From contig NZ_VIVQ01000001.1 in NCBI RefSeq assembly GCF_007829035.1, positions 992,001 to 1,056,000 of the forward strand: a stretch of 64,000 nucleotides of DNA, written 5' to 3'. Shown here piece by piece: positions 17,462-27,918 of the stretch; within the stretch, counting starts at the first letter, position 1, and the number at the start of each line of letters is the position of its first letter. Position numbers and translations under genes: made by a program. Under the pieces are notes generated by a model, which saw only the letters and a list, made by a program, of their open reading frames with translations, was not told the origin of the DNA and ran no database searches. The DNA is from Rudaeicoccus suwonensis. Its GTDB lineage: Bacteria; Actinomycetota; Actinomycetes; Actinomycetales; Dermatophilaceae.

Positions 17462-18582
17462 AGCAGCACCGCTGTCTGAGCGGCAACACTACGTATGGCG
17501 CGTGCGACCTCGCCCAGCGGCAGATCCGCGCGAGCGGTGATCCGCAGACGGGATACCCCGTCCGGCACACTCGGCGGCCGGAAGCAGCCCACCAGAACGC
17601 CCTGCGCCGCGAGCGCGTCGCGCGCCGCGACCGCAGCGGCCGGACTGCTGATCGGCACCGACTGCACTGCTCCCGCAGACGGTTCGATGTGCAGCGCGTC
17701 GGCGATGAGCGCGGCACGCAGACCGATGCCGGCGACCCGGTCGGGCTCGTCCACCACGATGTCGATCGCTGCGATCGCGGCTGCGGCAGCGGCCGGCGCG
17801 AGGCCGGTGTCGAAGATGAAGGTGCGGGCGGCGTTGACCAGGTGCGTGCGCAACTGCGGCGAGCCGAGCACCGCACCGCCCTGTGCGCCAAGGGATTTCG
17901 ACAATGTCGCGGTCACCAGGAGGTGGTCTCCACCGGCCAGTCCGGCGGCGTGCACGCTGCCGCGACCCGCGCCTGTGACGCCGATGCCGTGCGCTTCGTC
18001 GACGAGCAGCAACGCGCCGTGTCGTCGGCAGACGTCGGCCAACTCGATCAGCGGAGCGGCGTCGCCCAGCACGGAGTAGACCGACTCCACCGCGACCAGC
18101 ACGCGCACCCCGGACAACTCCGCGAGACGGGCGTCGAGCGCGGCGACATCGTTGTGCGCGAAGAGTTCGTACGGCGAGCGGCACATGCGGGCGGCGTCAT
18201 GCAGGGACGCGTGAGCGTGGGCGTCGAGCAGCAGATGGGCGCCGCGGCCGGTGAGGGCCGTCACCGCAGCGATATTGGCGGTGTACCCGCTGGAGAACAC
18301 GAGCGCCGCCGCGTTTCCGGTCAACTGGCACAACGCCGCCTCGAGGTCGTGATGCACCGGGAGGGTGCCGGTCACCAGTCGGGATGCGCCGGCAGATGCG
18401 CCATACGTGCGCAGCGCCTGCACGCCCGCAGCAACCACCCGTGGGTCAGATGCCAGACCGAGGTAGTCGTTGGATGCAAGATCGATCGAATGCTTCTGCC
18501 GCAGAATGGCGTCGGTGCGTTCCGTGCCACGCGCGTGACGCAACGTGGCGCGTTCGTCGAACCATGCGTTCCAGCCACTCAT
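17458..18582 (-). CDS. bioF: 8-amino-7-oxononanoate synthase
   Basis: 374 residues of the alpha-oxoamine synthase family. It condenses pimeloyl-ACP/CoA with L-alanine to give 8-amino-7-oxononanoate. Visible are SNDYLGLASDP, the glycine-rich YGASAGASRLVTGT, the PLP-stacking segment, LLVDEAHGIGVTGAGRG and the Schiff-base lysine in ATLSKSLGAQGGAV. It overlaps both neighbours by 4 bp (bioA upstream, bioD downstream), so the operon is translationally coupled. Confidence 0.95.
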   Translation of the reverse strand: MSGWNAWFDERATLRHARGTERTDAILRQKHSIDLASNDYLGLASDPRVVAAGVQALRTYGASAGASRLVTGTLPVHHDLEAALCQLTGNAAALVFSSGYTANIAAVTALTGRGAHLLLDAHAHASLHDAARMCRSPYELFAHNDVAALDARLAELSGVRVLVAVESVYSVLGDAAPLIELADVCRRHGALLLVDEAHGIGVTGAGRGSVHAAGLAGGDHLLVTATLSKSLGAQGGAVLGSPQLRTHLVNAARTFIFDTGLAPAAAAAAIAAIDIVVDEPDRVAGIGLRAALIADALHIEPSAGAVQSVPISSPAAAVAARDALAAQGVLVGCFRPPSVPDGVSRLRITARADLPLGEVARAIRSVAAQTAVLL

Positions 18583-19931
18583 CCGTGCACCTCACGCACG
18601 GCACCGACCAGGCCGTTGCAGATGGTCGCCACATCGTCGCTGGTGCTGACGTACGGCGGCATGGTGTAGACCAGATCGCGGAACGGGCGCACCCACACCC
18701 GGCGTTCGATGGCGGCGCGAGTGACCGCAGTGACATCGACCGGTCCGTGCAGTTGGATCACGCCGACGGCTCCGATGGTTCGCACGTCGCTGACCGAGGC
18801 GAGGGCACGTGCCGGCTGCAAGCCGTCGTCGAGTGCGGAGGCAACTCTGGAAACGTCGTGCTGCCAGCGTTTTTCGAGTAGGGCGAGGGACGCATTCGCG
18901 ATACTGCAGGCCAGTGGGTTGGCCATGAAGGTCGGGCCGTGCAGCAATGCCCGGAAGTCCGACGCCGTGATCACGGCACCGACGTCGGCGGTGGTCAGGA
19001 CTGCGGCCAGACTGAGATATCCGCCGGTCAGCGCCTTGCCGACGCAGATGATGTCCGGGCGCGTGTCCGCCCACTCAGCGGCGAACAGTCGCCCGGTGCG
19101 GCCGAATCCGGTGGCGATCTCGTCGAGGATCAGCAACAGGTCGAATTCGTCTGCGATCTCACGCAACGCCCGCAGACACTCCGGTGGATAGACATGCATG
19201 CCACCAGCACCCTGCAACACCGGCTCCACGATGACAGCGGCGAGTTCGTCGCGCTGCAATCGCGCTGTCTCCCAGACGGCATCCCGCCAGACGGCCAGCT
19301 CGACTTCGTCGTATTCCCAGTGTTGTTCGCCGTCATGCACGACCAGTCGAGCTGATGGCGGCCGCGGCGCGAAACTGTGGCGAGCCAGCACGCCTGGGAA
19401 CGCCGAGTGCATCCCGTCGACGGGATCGCAGACGCTCATCGCCGCGAACGTGTCGCCGTGATAGCCGCCGCGCACCGTCAGGAAGCGTTGGCGTGCCGGT
19501 CGCCCGGCTGCGGACTGGAACTGCAGCGCCAGTTTGAGAGCGACCTCGACCGACACCGAACCCGAGTCGGCGAAGAAGACGTGAGCCATGGGTCCAGGCG
19601 CCATCGCGACCAGCCGCTCGGCGAGGTCGACGGCCGGGTCGTGCGTGAGACCGCCGAACATCACATGGCTGAACCTGTCGATCTGGGCGTGCGCTGCAGC
19701 GTCAAGGGTCGGGTGGCGGTAACCGTGCACCGCGCACCACCACGACGCCATCGCATCGACGACCTCGTGAATGGTGCCGCGCTCGTCCTCCAGGGTGAGC
19801 CGTACCCCGGAGGCGGCACGCACGGCGTATGGCGCGGGCCCGTCGAGAGGCGCGTAGGGATGCCAGACCAGGCCCTGATCTCGCGTGATCGTGCGGGACA
19901 GGGACGCAGGCGTCTCGACTCGCTCAGGCAT
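18579..19931 (-). CDS. bioA: Adenosylmethionine-8-amino-7-oxononanoate aminotransferase
   Basis: 450 residues from ATG 19931; the frame is open 20 codons further upstream but [28 protein letters not shown] matches the family start. This class III PLP aminotransferase moves the amino group of S-adenosylmethionine to make 7,8-diaminopelargonate. Motifs: [57 protein letters not shown] and the PLP lysine in [11 protein letters not shown]. The ATG lies within the last codons of bioB (8-bp overlap). Confidence 0.95.
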   Translation of the reverse strand: MPERVETPASLSRTITRDQGLVWHPYAPLDGPAPYAVRAASGVRLTLEDERGTIHEVVDAMASWWCAVHGYRHPTLDAAAHAQIDRFSHVMFGGLTHDPAVDLAERLVAMAPGPMAHVFFADSGSVSVEVALKLALQFQSAAGRPARQRFLTVRGGYHGDTFAAMSVCDPVDGMHSAFPGVLARHSFAPRPPSARLVVHDGEQHWEYDEVELAVWRDAVWETARLQRDELAAVIVEPVLQGAGGMHVYPPECLRALREIADEFDLLLILDEIATGFGRTGRLFAAEWADTRPDIICVGKALTGGYLSLAAVLTTADVGAVITASDFRALLHGPTFMANPLACSIANASLALLEKRWQHDVSRVASALDDGLQPARALASVSDVRTIGAVGVIQLHGPVDVTAVTRAAIERRVWVRPFRDLVYTMPPYVSTSDDVATICNGLVGAVREVHG

Positions 19932-20985
19932 TGGGCACGGCGGCGGTGCCGGCACCGCGACGACGGATCGCGGGGTCGTGGGACTCGGCATGCGGCCCGA
20001 CCTGCTCCGGTGACCCGAGCACGACGAAGCCGTTGTCCCGGATCAGCGCCAAGTCGGCCTCGGCCGCCTGTCCTTCGGAGGTGAGGTAGTCGCCGAGGAA
20101 GATCGAATTGGCCAGGTGCAGAGCCTGTGCCTGCAGCGAACGCAGGTGCATCTCACGACCACCGGCGATCCGGATCTCCTTGTCCGGACAGACGATTCGC
20201 GCCATCGCGAGGATCTTGAGACAGCGCAGGGGAGTGAGTTCCCAGGTGTGCTCGAACGGAGTGCCGTCGAAGGGCATCAGGAAGTTCACCGGGATCGAGT
20301 CCGAGTCCAGGTCTTTCAATGCGAACAATGCCTCGACCAGTTGCGTATCGCTCTCGCCCAGACCCGCGATCAGACCCGAGCACGGCGACAGCCCGGCTGC
20401 CTTGGCCTTGGTCACCGTGTCGACGCGATCGGCATACGTGTGCGTCGTGACGATCGAGTCGTGATGAGACTCAGCGGTGTTGATGTTGTGGTTGTAGGCA
20501 TCGACTCCGGCGTCCCGGAGCCGCTCCGCCTGTCCGTCCTTGAGCAGCCCCAGGCAGGCGCACACCTCGACGTCCGGGTGCTCGTCCTTCAACGCACCCA
20601 CCATCGACGCCACCCGCTCGACGTCACGGTTGGTCGGCCCGCGGCCACTGCTGACGAGGCACACCCGGGTGGCGCCGCCGCGCAGACCTGCAGCTGCCTG
20701 CTCGATCGCTTCGTCGGTCTGCAGCCACTTGTATTTCAGGATGTCCGCCTGCGATCCGAGCGACTGCGAGCAGTAGTGGCAATCCTCCGGGCACAGACCG
20801 GATTTGAGGTTGACCAGGTAATTGACCTTGACGGTGTTGGAGAAGAACTTCCTGCGCAGCCGGGCGACTGCCGCGACTAGGTCGAGCACGTCCTCGTCCG
20901 GTGCCCGCAGCACCGCGAGCGCGTCCTGCTGCGTGGCGGTGTCTCCCGCCAGGATGTCGTCGACGCGGTTGCTGATGGTCGGCAT
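19924..20985 (-). CDS. bioB: Biotin synthase
   Basis: 353 residues of the radical SAM family. It inserts sulfur into dethiobiotin. The 4Fe-4S cysteines are Cys65, Cys69 and Cys72 in [11 protein letters not shown]; further conserved pieces are [32 protein letters not shown] and the iron-sulfur cluster ligand arginine in IRIAGGRE. It is the first gene of bioB-A-F-D, with the BioQ-type operator just upstream. No bioC, bioH or other pimeloyl-forming genes are in the window. The last 25 residues are a charged tail. Confidence 0.96.
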   Translation of the reverse strand: MPTISNRVDDILAGDTATQQDALAVLRAPDEDVLDLVAAVARLRRKFFSNTVKVNYLVNLKSGLCPEDCHYCSQSLGSQADILKYKWLQTDEAIEQAAAGLRGGATRVCLVSSGRGPTNRDVERVASMVGALKDEHPDVEVCACLGLLKDGQAERLRDAGVDAYNHNINTAESHHDSIVTTHTYADRVDTVTKAKAAGLSPCSGLIAGLGESDTQLVEALFALKDLDSDSIPVNFLMPFDGTPFEHTWELTPLRCLKILAMARIVCPDKEIRIAGGREMHLRSLQAQALHLANSIFLGDYLTSEGQAAEADLALIRDNGFVVLGSPEQVGPHAESHDPAIRRRGAGTAAVPNA

Positions 20986-21032
20986 GATGCTCCTTGTGAT
21001 CCGTCGGTCAGCTGTCGACCCGCACTGCCGGG

Positions 21033-21087
21033 CGACATACCTGAACGGTGTTCAATGTCCTCTATTGAACACCGTTCAAGTATGTCG
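21033..21087. promoter_or_regulatory. Double BioQ operator inside a 55-bp inverted repeat, bioB/bioQ divergent promoter
   Basis: Two copies of TGAAC-N3-GTTCA occur: TGAACGGTGTTCA at 21042-21054 and TGAACACCGTTCA at 21066-21078, 24 bp apart. Each is a palindrome and they are also inverted copies of each other. The larger inverted repeat has 23-bp arms (21033-21055 and 21065-21087) with one mismatch and a 9-bp spacer. The half-site matches the published actinobacterial BioQ box, as I recall it. The site lies between bioB and the TetR gene, so the regulator probably controls both. Confidence 0.88.
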
Positions 21088-21129
21088 GGAGCCACCGGCT
21101 GGCCGGCGCGTCACAGAAGGGCGAGCGGT

Positions 21130-21681
21130 ATGCCGTTGACGACCGACCGGGTGATCGAGACTGCTGCCGCGATCCTGCGGCGGCACGGCTTGGCGGATCT
21201 GTCGATGCGGCGTCTGGCGACCGAACTGGGAGTGCAGCCGGGGGCGCTGTACTGGCACGTCGAGAACAAACAGACTCTGCTGGTGCGGGTTGCCGACCGG
21301 ATGCTCTCGGACGTCGATCTGCCGGACGCAGGCCCGGGTCGGACATCGGACACAGTCGCCGCCGCTGCAGCCATCGAGACGCTGGCAGCAGGGGTGCGGG
21401 CCGCGGTGTTGCCGGTGCCCGACGGTGCCGAAGTCGTCGCGCTCGGGTACGCCCTCGACCCCGCCTCGGTGCAGGCCTTCGTCCGATTGCGGGGGCTGGT
21501 CGGTGGTCTCGGCATCGCCGGCCGCGAGCGGGCTGCCGTCACCGATCTGATCGTGCATCATCTGCTGGGATGCGTCGGCGCAGAACAAAACCGGCGTCTC
21601 GCCGGTCTGTCGACGCGCGGCGCGGGTGCGTCATACGAGCGTGGCCTGCGGCTGATCCTCCGTGGACTCGCCACACGGTGA
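21130..21681 (+). CDS. bioQ: TetR-family regulator, BioQ-like biotin repressor
   Basis: 183 residues from ATG 21130; the frame extends to 21055 but those bases form the operator. The N-terminal helix-turn-helix is clear: DRVIETAAAILRRHGLADLSMRRLATELGVQPGALYWHVENKQTLLVRVADRML. The C-terminal part is a TetR ligand/dimer domain with a TetR_C-like composition. The adjacent doubled TGAAC-N3-GTTCA site and the divergent bio operon support BioQ. In actinobacteria BioQ represses biotin genes in response to biotin supply, with BirA and not BioQ itself sensing biotinoyl-AMP. Confidence 0.85.
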   Translation: MPLTTDRVIETAAAILRRHGLADLSMRRLATELGVQPGALYWHVENKQTLLVRVADRMLSDVDLPDAGPGRTSDTVAAAAAIETLAAGVRAAVLPVPDGAEVVALGYALDPASVQAFVRLRGLVGGLGIAGRERAAVTDLIVHHLLGCVGAEQNRRLAGLSTRGAGASYERGLRLILRGLATR

Positions 21682-21964
21682 CCACCCACGGAGGATCGGG
21701 TGCGACTCAGCCCGCCAGTGCCATGTGGTGACATGTGGTGGCCGAGAGGCTCTCATCCGGCCGCTAAACTGGTGCGCGGCCGGCGTGGGTGATGACCCTT
21801 GCCTTCGCAGCCCAGAGGGGCGCGCCGGGTTCTTGAACCGCGAAATCACGATCGAGCGGGCGCGATGCAAGCAGGGTCGGCGCTCCTCGGGCTGATGCCC
21901 GATCGACCACCGCTGGTATGCCCGCCGACATCGTTGATGCAACCCATGAGGAGTTCGGACGAAC
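21682..21964. other. Intergenic region upstream of ahcY; no recognised element
   Basis: 283 bases separate bioQ from ahcY. There is a CATGTGGTGACATGTGG duplication (short repeat GTGGTGACATGTGGTGG) near 21724-21742, and a GAGGAG Shine-Dalgarno precedes the ATG. I looked for an S-adenosylhomocysteine or SAM riboswitch, because these often precede ahcY, but the GAGGAGCGCTGC core on the sense strand was not found. A promoter is expected here but could not be placed. Confidence 0.4.
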
Positions 21965-23401
<1,437 letters not shown>

Positions 23402-23460
23402 TCCGGTGCGGGTGCGCGGCGGCATACGTCGCGAATCCGGGACCACCTGATCGCACCAAG

Positions 23461-23491
23461 CGGGTCGCGCGGGCATTGCCTGCGCGGCCCG
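23461..23491 (+). terminator. Hairpin terminator after ahcY
   Basis: A 14-bp stem with two G-U pairs and a 3-nt loop starts 60 bp after the ahcY stop. It has no clear T-run, as is common in high-GC actinobacteria. It would separate ahcY from mtrA. Confidence 0.55.
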
Positions 23492-23613
23492 CCCTCGCAT
23501 GTGCCGTTGCCTCGCCCCAGGAGGCGAAGCGCGAGGCATGTCCCGCGGCATACGGTGCGGTGTGTGTGAAGATTGACAACGGGGCAGTGGACAACCGAAA
23601 GGGCAATAACCAG

Positions 23614-24291
23614 ATGGACGGGCGTGTACTGGTCGTCGACGACGATCCTTCGTTGGCGGAGATGCTCGGCATCATCCTGCGCAACGAGGGCCTCGACGTG
23701 AGCCACTGCGCCGACGGCGGCCAGGCGATGTACGCCTTCCGGGAGCACAAACCGGATGTCGTGCTCCTGGACGTCATGCTGCCCGGGATGGACGGTATCG
23801 AGGTGTGCCGGCGCATCCGCGCGGAGTCCACCGTCCCGATCGTGATGCTGACGGCCCGCACCGACACCATCGACGTGGTCGGCGGTCTCGAGAGCGGAGC
23901 CGACGACTACATCACCAAGCCCTTCAAGCCACAGGAACTCGTGGCGAGGGTACGCGCACGGTTGCGGCGCGGCGACGAACCCGACTCGGAGTTGATGGAG
24001 CTGGGCGACCTGACCATCGACGTGACCGGCCACTCGGTGAAGCGTCACGGCGTGCCCATCTCGTTGACGCCACTGGAGTTCGACCTGCTGGTGGCACTGG
24101 GGCGCAAACCCTGGCAGGTCTTCAGCCGCGAATCGCTGCTGGAGCAGGTCTGGGGTTACCGGCATGCCGGTGACACCCGGTTGGTCAATGTCCATGTCCA
24201 GCGCCTCCGCTCGAAGGTCGAGCGCGATCCGGAGAACCCCGAGATCGTGCTGACCGTGCGCGGAGTGGGTTACAAGGCCGGACCGGCCTGA
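23614..24291 (+). CDS. mtrA: Response regulator MtrA, OmpR family
   Basis: 225 residues from ATG 23614, preceded by AAAGGG; the frame is open 46 codons upstream but MDGRVLVVDDDPSLAEML is the usual start. The receiver has the acidic cluster Asp9-Asp11, phospho-acceptor Asp53 (LLDVMLPGMDG), Thr in MLTARTD and Lys in KPFKPQELVARVRARLRR. The winged-helix domain contains LTPLEFDLLVALGRKPWQVFSRESLLEQVWGY and RLVNVHVQRLRSKVE. It controls cell-wall and division genes with MtrB and is modulated by LpqB. It is the first gene of mtrA-mtrB-lpqB. Confidence 0.96.
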   Translation: MDGRVLVVDDDPSLAEMLGIILRNEGLDVSHCADGGQAMYAFREHKPDVVLLDVMLPGMDGIEVCRRIRAESTVPIVMLTARTDTIDVVGGLESGADDYITKPFKPQELVARVRARLRRGDEPDSELMELGDLTIDVTGHSVKRHGVPISLTPLEFDLLVALGRKPWQVFSRESLLEQVWGYRHAGDTRLVNVHVQRLRSKVERDPENPEIVLTVRGVGYKAGPA

Positions 24292-24314
24292 CCCGCGCCG
24301 CAGATGCTGTCGTC

Positions 24315-25985
24315 GTGAGAGGCCGACTCGGCCGGTCCCTGGTCCGTGCCGGCCGGGCCGTCGTGCATGCCTGGCTGCGGTCGCTGCACTTCCGTGTCGT
24401 CGCTGCGACGGTGCTGCTCGGAACCCTCGTGGCTCTCGGCCTCGGCACCTACATGTACCACCGCATCGCCGACGGCCTCGTCAGCCGGGCAACCAGCCTG
24501 ACCCAGCAGGAGGCCCTCACTCAGCGAGACAATGCACAGGGGCAGTTCAACAACGCGACACAGACCGATCTGACCTCGCTACGGCTGCTCGCCCAGCAGA
24601 TCGCCGGTTCGGTAGGCCCGCGCGTGGGTGACCAGTCCGTCGGCGTCATCATCGAGCGGCCCGCGGACAACACCTTCCCTCCTATGGGAACCGTGAGTTC
24701 GGCCGGGATCAGCCCCTCGATCGTGCCGGCCAAGATCAAGGCGGCCGTCTACCACGATCCGACGCACCTGCAGATCCAGATCATCTCGATGTCGGTCGAT
24801 GGCAAGCGGGTTCCGGCCGTCTTGGTCGGTTCCAGGGTCAACATCCCCAACGCCGGCGAATACGACTACTACCTCGTCTCCCCGATGATCGCCGAGTCGC
24901 AGATGCTCGGCATCGTCAAGACCGCCTTTGGGCTCGGTGGACTTGCCTTGGTGCTGTTGCTCGCCGGCATCGCGTATGTCGTCACCCGCATGGTGGTGAC
25001 GCCGGTCCGCTCGGCGGCGCATGTCGCCGAGCGGTTGAGTGCGGGCGCCTTGAACGAGCGCATGCAGGTGTCGGGGGAGGACGACCTTGCCCGCCTGGCG
25101 ATGTCGTTCAACGCGATGGCCGACAGCCTGCAGCGACAGATCCGTCAGCTGGAGGATCTGTCGAAATTGCAGCAACGCTTCACCTCCGATGTCTCTCACG
25201 AGTTGCGCACGCCCTTGACGACGATCCGTATGGCGGTGGACATGATCTACGCCAGCAGGGAGGATTTCGCGGCTCCGGTGGCCCGCTCCGCCGAACTCCT
25301 CAGCCGCGAGCTCGACCGGTTCGAGTCGCTGCTGACCGACCTGCTCGAAATCAGCCGCTTCGACGCCGGCGCCACCGCTCTGAAGACCGAGCCCGAGGAC
25401 CTGCGTGAGGTGGTCACGCGGGTCATGGACGCCACGCAGACCCTCGCTGCTGCGAACAACGTGCGTTTGCGGCTGCATGCCCGCAAACCCGCTGTCGCGC
25501 CGATGGATTCACGTCGCATCGAACGCATCGTCCGAAATCTCATCGTCAACGCGGTCGAGCACGCGGAGGGTCACCCCGTCGACATCACGGTCTCGGCGAA
25601 TGCCACGGCCGTCGCGGTCGCCGTTCGCGATTACGGCGTCGGTCTGCGCCCGGGGGATCCGTCGATGGTCTTCAACCGGTTCTGGCGCGCCGACCCGGCG
25701 CGCGCCCGCACCACTGGTGGGACCGGCCTCGGCCTGTCCATCTCGCTGGAGGATGCCGCTCTGCATGACGGATGGCTGCAGGCATGGGGTGAGCCGGGCA
25801 AGGGGGCCTGCTTCCGCCTGACGCTGCCGGTCCGCGCAGGTGTTCCGATCCGGCGATCACCGGTGACGTTGTCGCCGGACGATTCCGAGGCCGGTGTGGC
25901 GATGCCGACCGGCAACAGCCTGACCATCGGCACCTCTGCCGCTGGGCGCATCGATCTGATCGATCCCACCAGGGGCATGCGATGA
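24315..25985 (+). CDS. mtrB: Sensor histidine kinase MtrB
   Basis: 556 residues from GTG 24315. TM1 is near 25-45, an extracytoplasmic sensing domain follows, and TM2 is near 197-217. A HAMP domain (TPVRSAAHVAERLSAGAL) leads to the HisKA helix with His295 in DVSHELRTPLTTIR. The ATPase has the N box ERIVRNLIVNAVEHA, G1 box VRDYGVGLRPGD, F box VFNRFWRADPAR and G2 box TGGTGLGLSIS. The last 40 residues are an extra Ser/Pro-rich tail. It overlaps lpqB by ATGA. Confidence 0.95.
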   Translation: MRGRLGRSLVRAGRAVVHAWLRSLHFRVVAATVLLGTLVALGLGTYMYHRIADGLVSRATSLTQQEALTQRDNAQGQFNNATQTDLTSLRLLAQQIAGSVGPRVGDQSVGVIIERPADNTFPPMGTVSSAGISPSIVPAKIKAAVYHDPTHLQIQIISMSVDGKRVPAVLVGSRVNIPNAGEYDYYLVSPMIAESQMLGIVKTAFGLGGLALVLLLAGIAYVVTRMVVTPVRSAAHVAERLSAGALNERMQVSGEDDLARLAMSFNAMADSLQRQIRQLEDLSKLQQRFTSDVSHELRTPLTTIRMAVDMIYASREDFAAPVARSAELLSRELDRFESLLTDLLEISRFDAGATALKTEPEDLREVVTRVMDATQTLAAANNVRLRLHARKPAVAPMDSRRIERIVRNLIVNAVEHAEGHPVDITVSANATAVAVAVRDYGVGLRPGDPSMVFNRFWRADPARARTTGGTGLGLSISLEDAALHDGWLQAWGEPGKGACFRLTLPVRAGVPIRRSPVTLSPDDSEAGVAMPTGNSLTIGTSAAGRIDLIDPTRGMR

Positions 25986-27808
25986 GACGGGCAACTCGGT
26001 GGCTGCTGCTCATGCTCGCCGTGCTGACCCTCGCCGGCTGCGCGGGTCTGCCCAGCAGAAGTGGAGTTCGCGCCGGTGTCCCGGTCGACAACACGCCGGC
26101 CCCGACCCAGGTGGAGGTCAACTATCCAGGTCCACAACCCGGCGCCCGCCCGCAGGACATCGTCAGCGGCTTCCTGGCCGCCAACGCCGGCCTCGATCAG
26201 GACTACCAGAAGGCGCGCGAGTTCCTCACCACCTCGGCCAGCAAGGAATGGGATCCCACCACCGTCTCGATCTATTCAGGGTCGCGCCCTATCACGGTGA
26301 CGCCGACCGGGTCGTCGACGGTGGTTGCAACCATCCGACGCACTGCCACCCTCGATGCGACGGGACACCTGACCCAGGAAGCGGGCGCCGAGCCGTACTC
26401 AGCGCAGTTCGGGCTGACCAAGGTCGGCGGACAGTGGCGGATCTCAAGCATTCCCAGCGGTTTCGGCACTTTCATCAATGCCACCGACTTCACCGGACGG
26501 CTCTATCAACCCGAGACCGTCTTCTATGCCGCGGCCACCGGACACACGCTCGTGCCCGACACCCAGTGGTTCCCCACGACGGGCCTGGTCACAGCACTCG
26601 CGACCGCGATCCTGCGAGGGCCACCATCCTGGATGTCCGGTATGACGATGGCACCGTTGCCGTCCGGCACCCGCCTGCAGGTGGCCTCGGTGCCGATCGA
26701 CAACAACGGGGTCGCAACCGTCGACCTGACCGAGGATGCGCTACGGGCGAGCAACACCCAACGCAGTGGCCTCTGGGCGAGCATGATCGCGACCCTCGCC
26801 CAGGTGACATCGGTGCAGCGGGTCAACGTCGTCGTCGACGGAGTCCGGCTCGCAGCGAGCGGGCTGCCGCAAACGCCGTTGGAGCCCAGTGACGTCGGCT
26901 ACCAGATCGATCCGGGCGGCGCGACGACCGTGATCGCCCGCACCAGCGAGACCGCCCTGCAGTGGGTCGACCCGGTGACCGGGTCGGCGGGGTCTCTCAA
27001 TGAGCACGTGACGCCCAACGCCGGTCTGCCGGCGCTACCCGTCGTTTCGCAGAATTGGTATCACTTCGCGGCGATCTTCGGGGGCACCCAGCTCGCCGCA
27101 GTTTCCGGTAGCAATTCGCAACTCGGCCGCTGGATCAACGGCAAGCTGACGATCCTGCCGAGCTTCGGCTCCAACCTGGTCAAGCCCAGCTTCGGCACGA
27201 TCCAGACCAGTGACTCCGGTTCGTTGACCGAGCTGTGGGTGGCCGGCATCACCGACGCCGGCCCCGCACCACACCGCGCTCCGGATGGCACCGCTGCCGT
27301 GTGGGTCATCAACACCTCGCAGCCCGTGGCCAATGCCCAGCCGCAGCGGGTGAGTGTCCCCTGGCTCGACGGCGGCACCATCCTGGCGCTGAAGGTCGCC
27401 CCCGACGGAACACGAGTCGCCATGGTCGTCCGCGACCGCAACGGCGTCAGTCACACTTACGTCAGCGCGATCGCTCGCAATCCCAAGTCCGACAGCGCGC
27501 AGTCGCTGGGCACGCCCCTGACGGTGGCCACCGACATCACCGGCGTCGTCGACGTCACCTGGGTCAATGGCACGACTCTCGCGGTGCTCGGGGCCGATCC
27601 GACGAGCGGGATCGTCGAGCCGGAGCAGATCCAGATCGGCCAGTTCAGCAGCTCGCTCAACGTCGCTCGCGGGGCAACCTCGATCATGGCCACCGGTGGT
27701 GATGGGGCGTTCTACGTTACGACGAACCAGAACACCGTGCTGACGCGGGTGGGTGCCCAGTGGCAGCCGTTCGGTGAGGCCCGTGACGTCATCGTTCCGG
27801 GCACCTGA
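25982..27808 (+). CDS. lpqB: Lipoprotein LpqB, MtrAB accessory protein
   Basis: 608 residues. The signal peptide RRATRWLLLMLAVLTLAGC ends in a lipobox with Cys20. Two GerMN-type modules come first (about 50-320), then a beta-propeller-like C-terminal half. LpqB proteins sit outside the membrane and interact with the MtrB sensor domain, affecting MtrA phosphorylation and multidrug resistance in mycobacteria. It overlaps mtrB by 4 bp. A short CCCGCC/GGCGGG hairpin follows its stop. Confidence 0.95.
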   Translation: MRRATRWLLLMLAVLTLAGCAGLPSRSGVRAGVPVDNTPAPTQVEVNYPGPQPGARPQDIVSGFLAANAGLDQDYQKAREFLTTSASKEWDPTTVSIYSGSRPITVTPTGSSTVVATIRRTATLDATGHLTQEAGAEPYSAQFGLTKVGGQWRISSIPSGFGTFINATDFTGRLYQPETVFYAAATGHTLVPDTQWFPTTGLVTALATAILRGPPSWMSGMTMAPLPSGTRLQVASVPIDNNGVATVDLTEDALRASNTQRSGLWASMIATLAQVTSVQRVNVVVDGVRLAASGLPQTPLEPSDVGYQIDPGGATTVIARTSETALQWVDPVTGSAGSLNEHVTPNAGLPALPVVSQNWYHFAAIFGGTQLAAVSGSNSQLGRWINGKLTILPSFGSNLVKPSFGTIQTSDSGSLTELWVAGITDAGPAPHRAPDGTAAVWVINTSQPVANAQPQRVSVPWLDGGTILALKVAPDGTRVAMVVRDRNGVSHTYVSAIARNPKSDSAQSLGTPLTVATDITGVVDVTWVNGTTLAVLGADPTSGIVEPEQIQIGQFSSSLNVARGATSIMATGGDGAFYVTTNQNTVLTRVGAQWQPFGEARDVIVPGT

Positions 27809-27813
27809 GATAA

Positions 27814-27830
27814 CCCGCCGCCGAGGCGGG
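27814..27830 (+). terminator. Weak hairpin after lpqB
   Basis: A 6-bp GC stem (CCCGCC, 27814-27819; GGCGGG, 27825-27830) with a 5-nt loop starts 6 bp after the lpqB stop. It could end or attenuate the mtrAB-lpqB transcript; there is no T-run. Confidence 0.35.
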
Positions 27831-27918
27831 CACACAGCAACGCGCCGCTGCCCGGGTTGTCCACAGTCCAGGTCGCCGTACCGCACCTGCACTGCCGCGG
27901 TGAGCGAGCATCGGCGCA

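Noticed and set aside
21682-21964. Possible SAH riboswitch before ahcY
   Set aside because: A CCGAGGAGCGCCGACC-like piece exists only on the opposite strand (near 21880-21895) and the pairing partner for its stem was not found.
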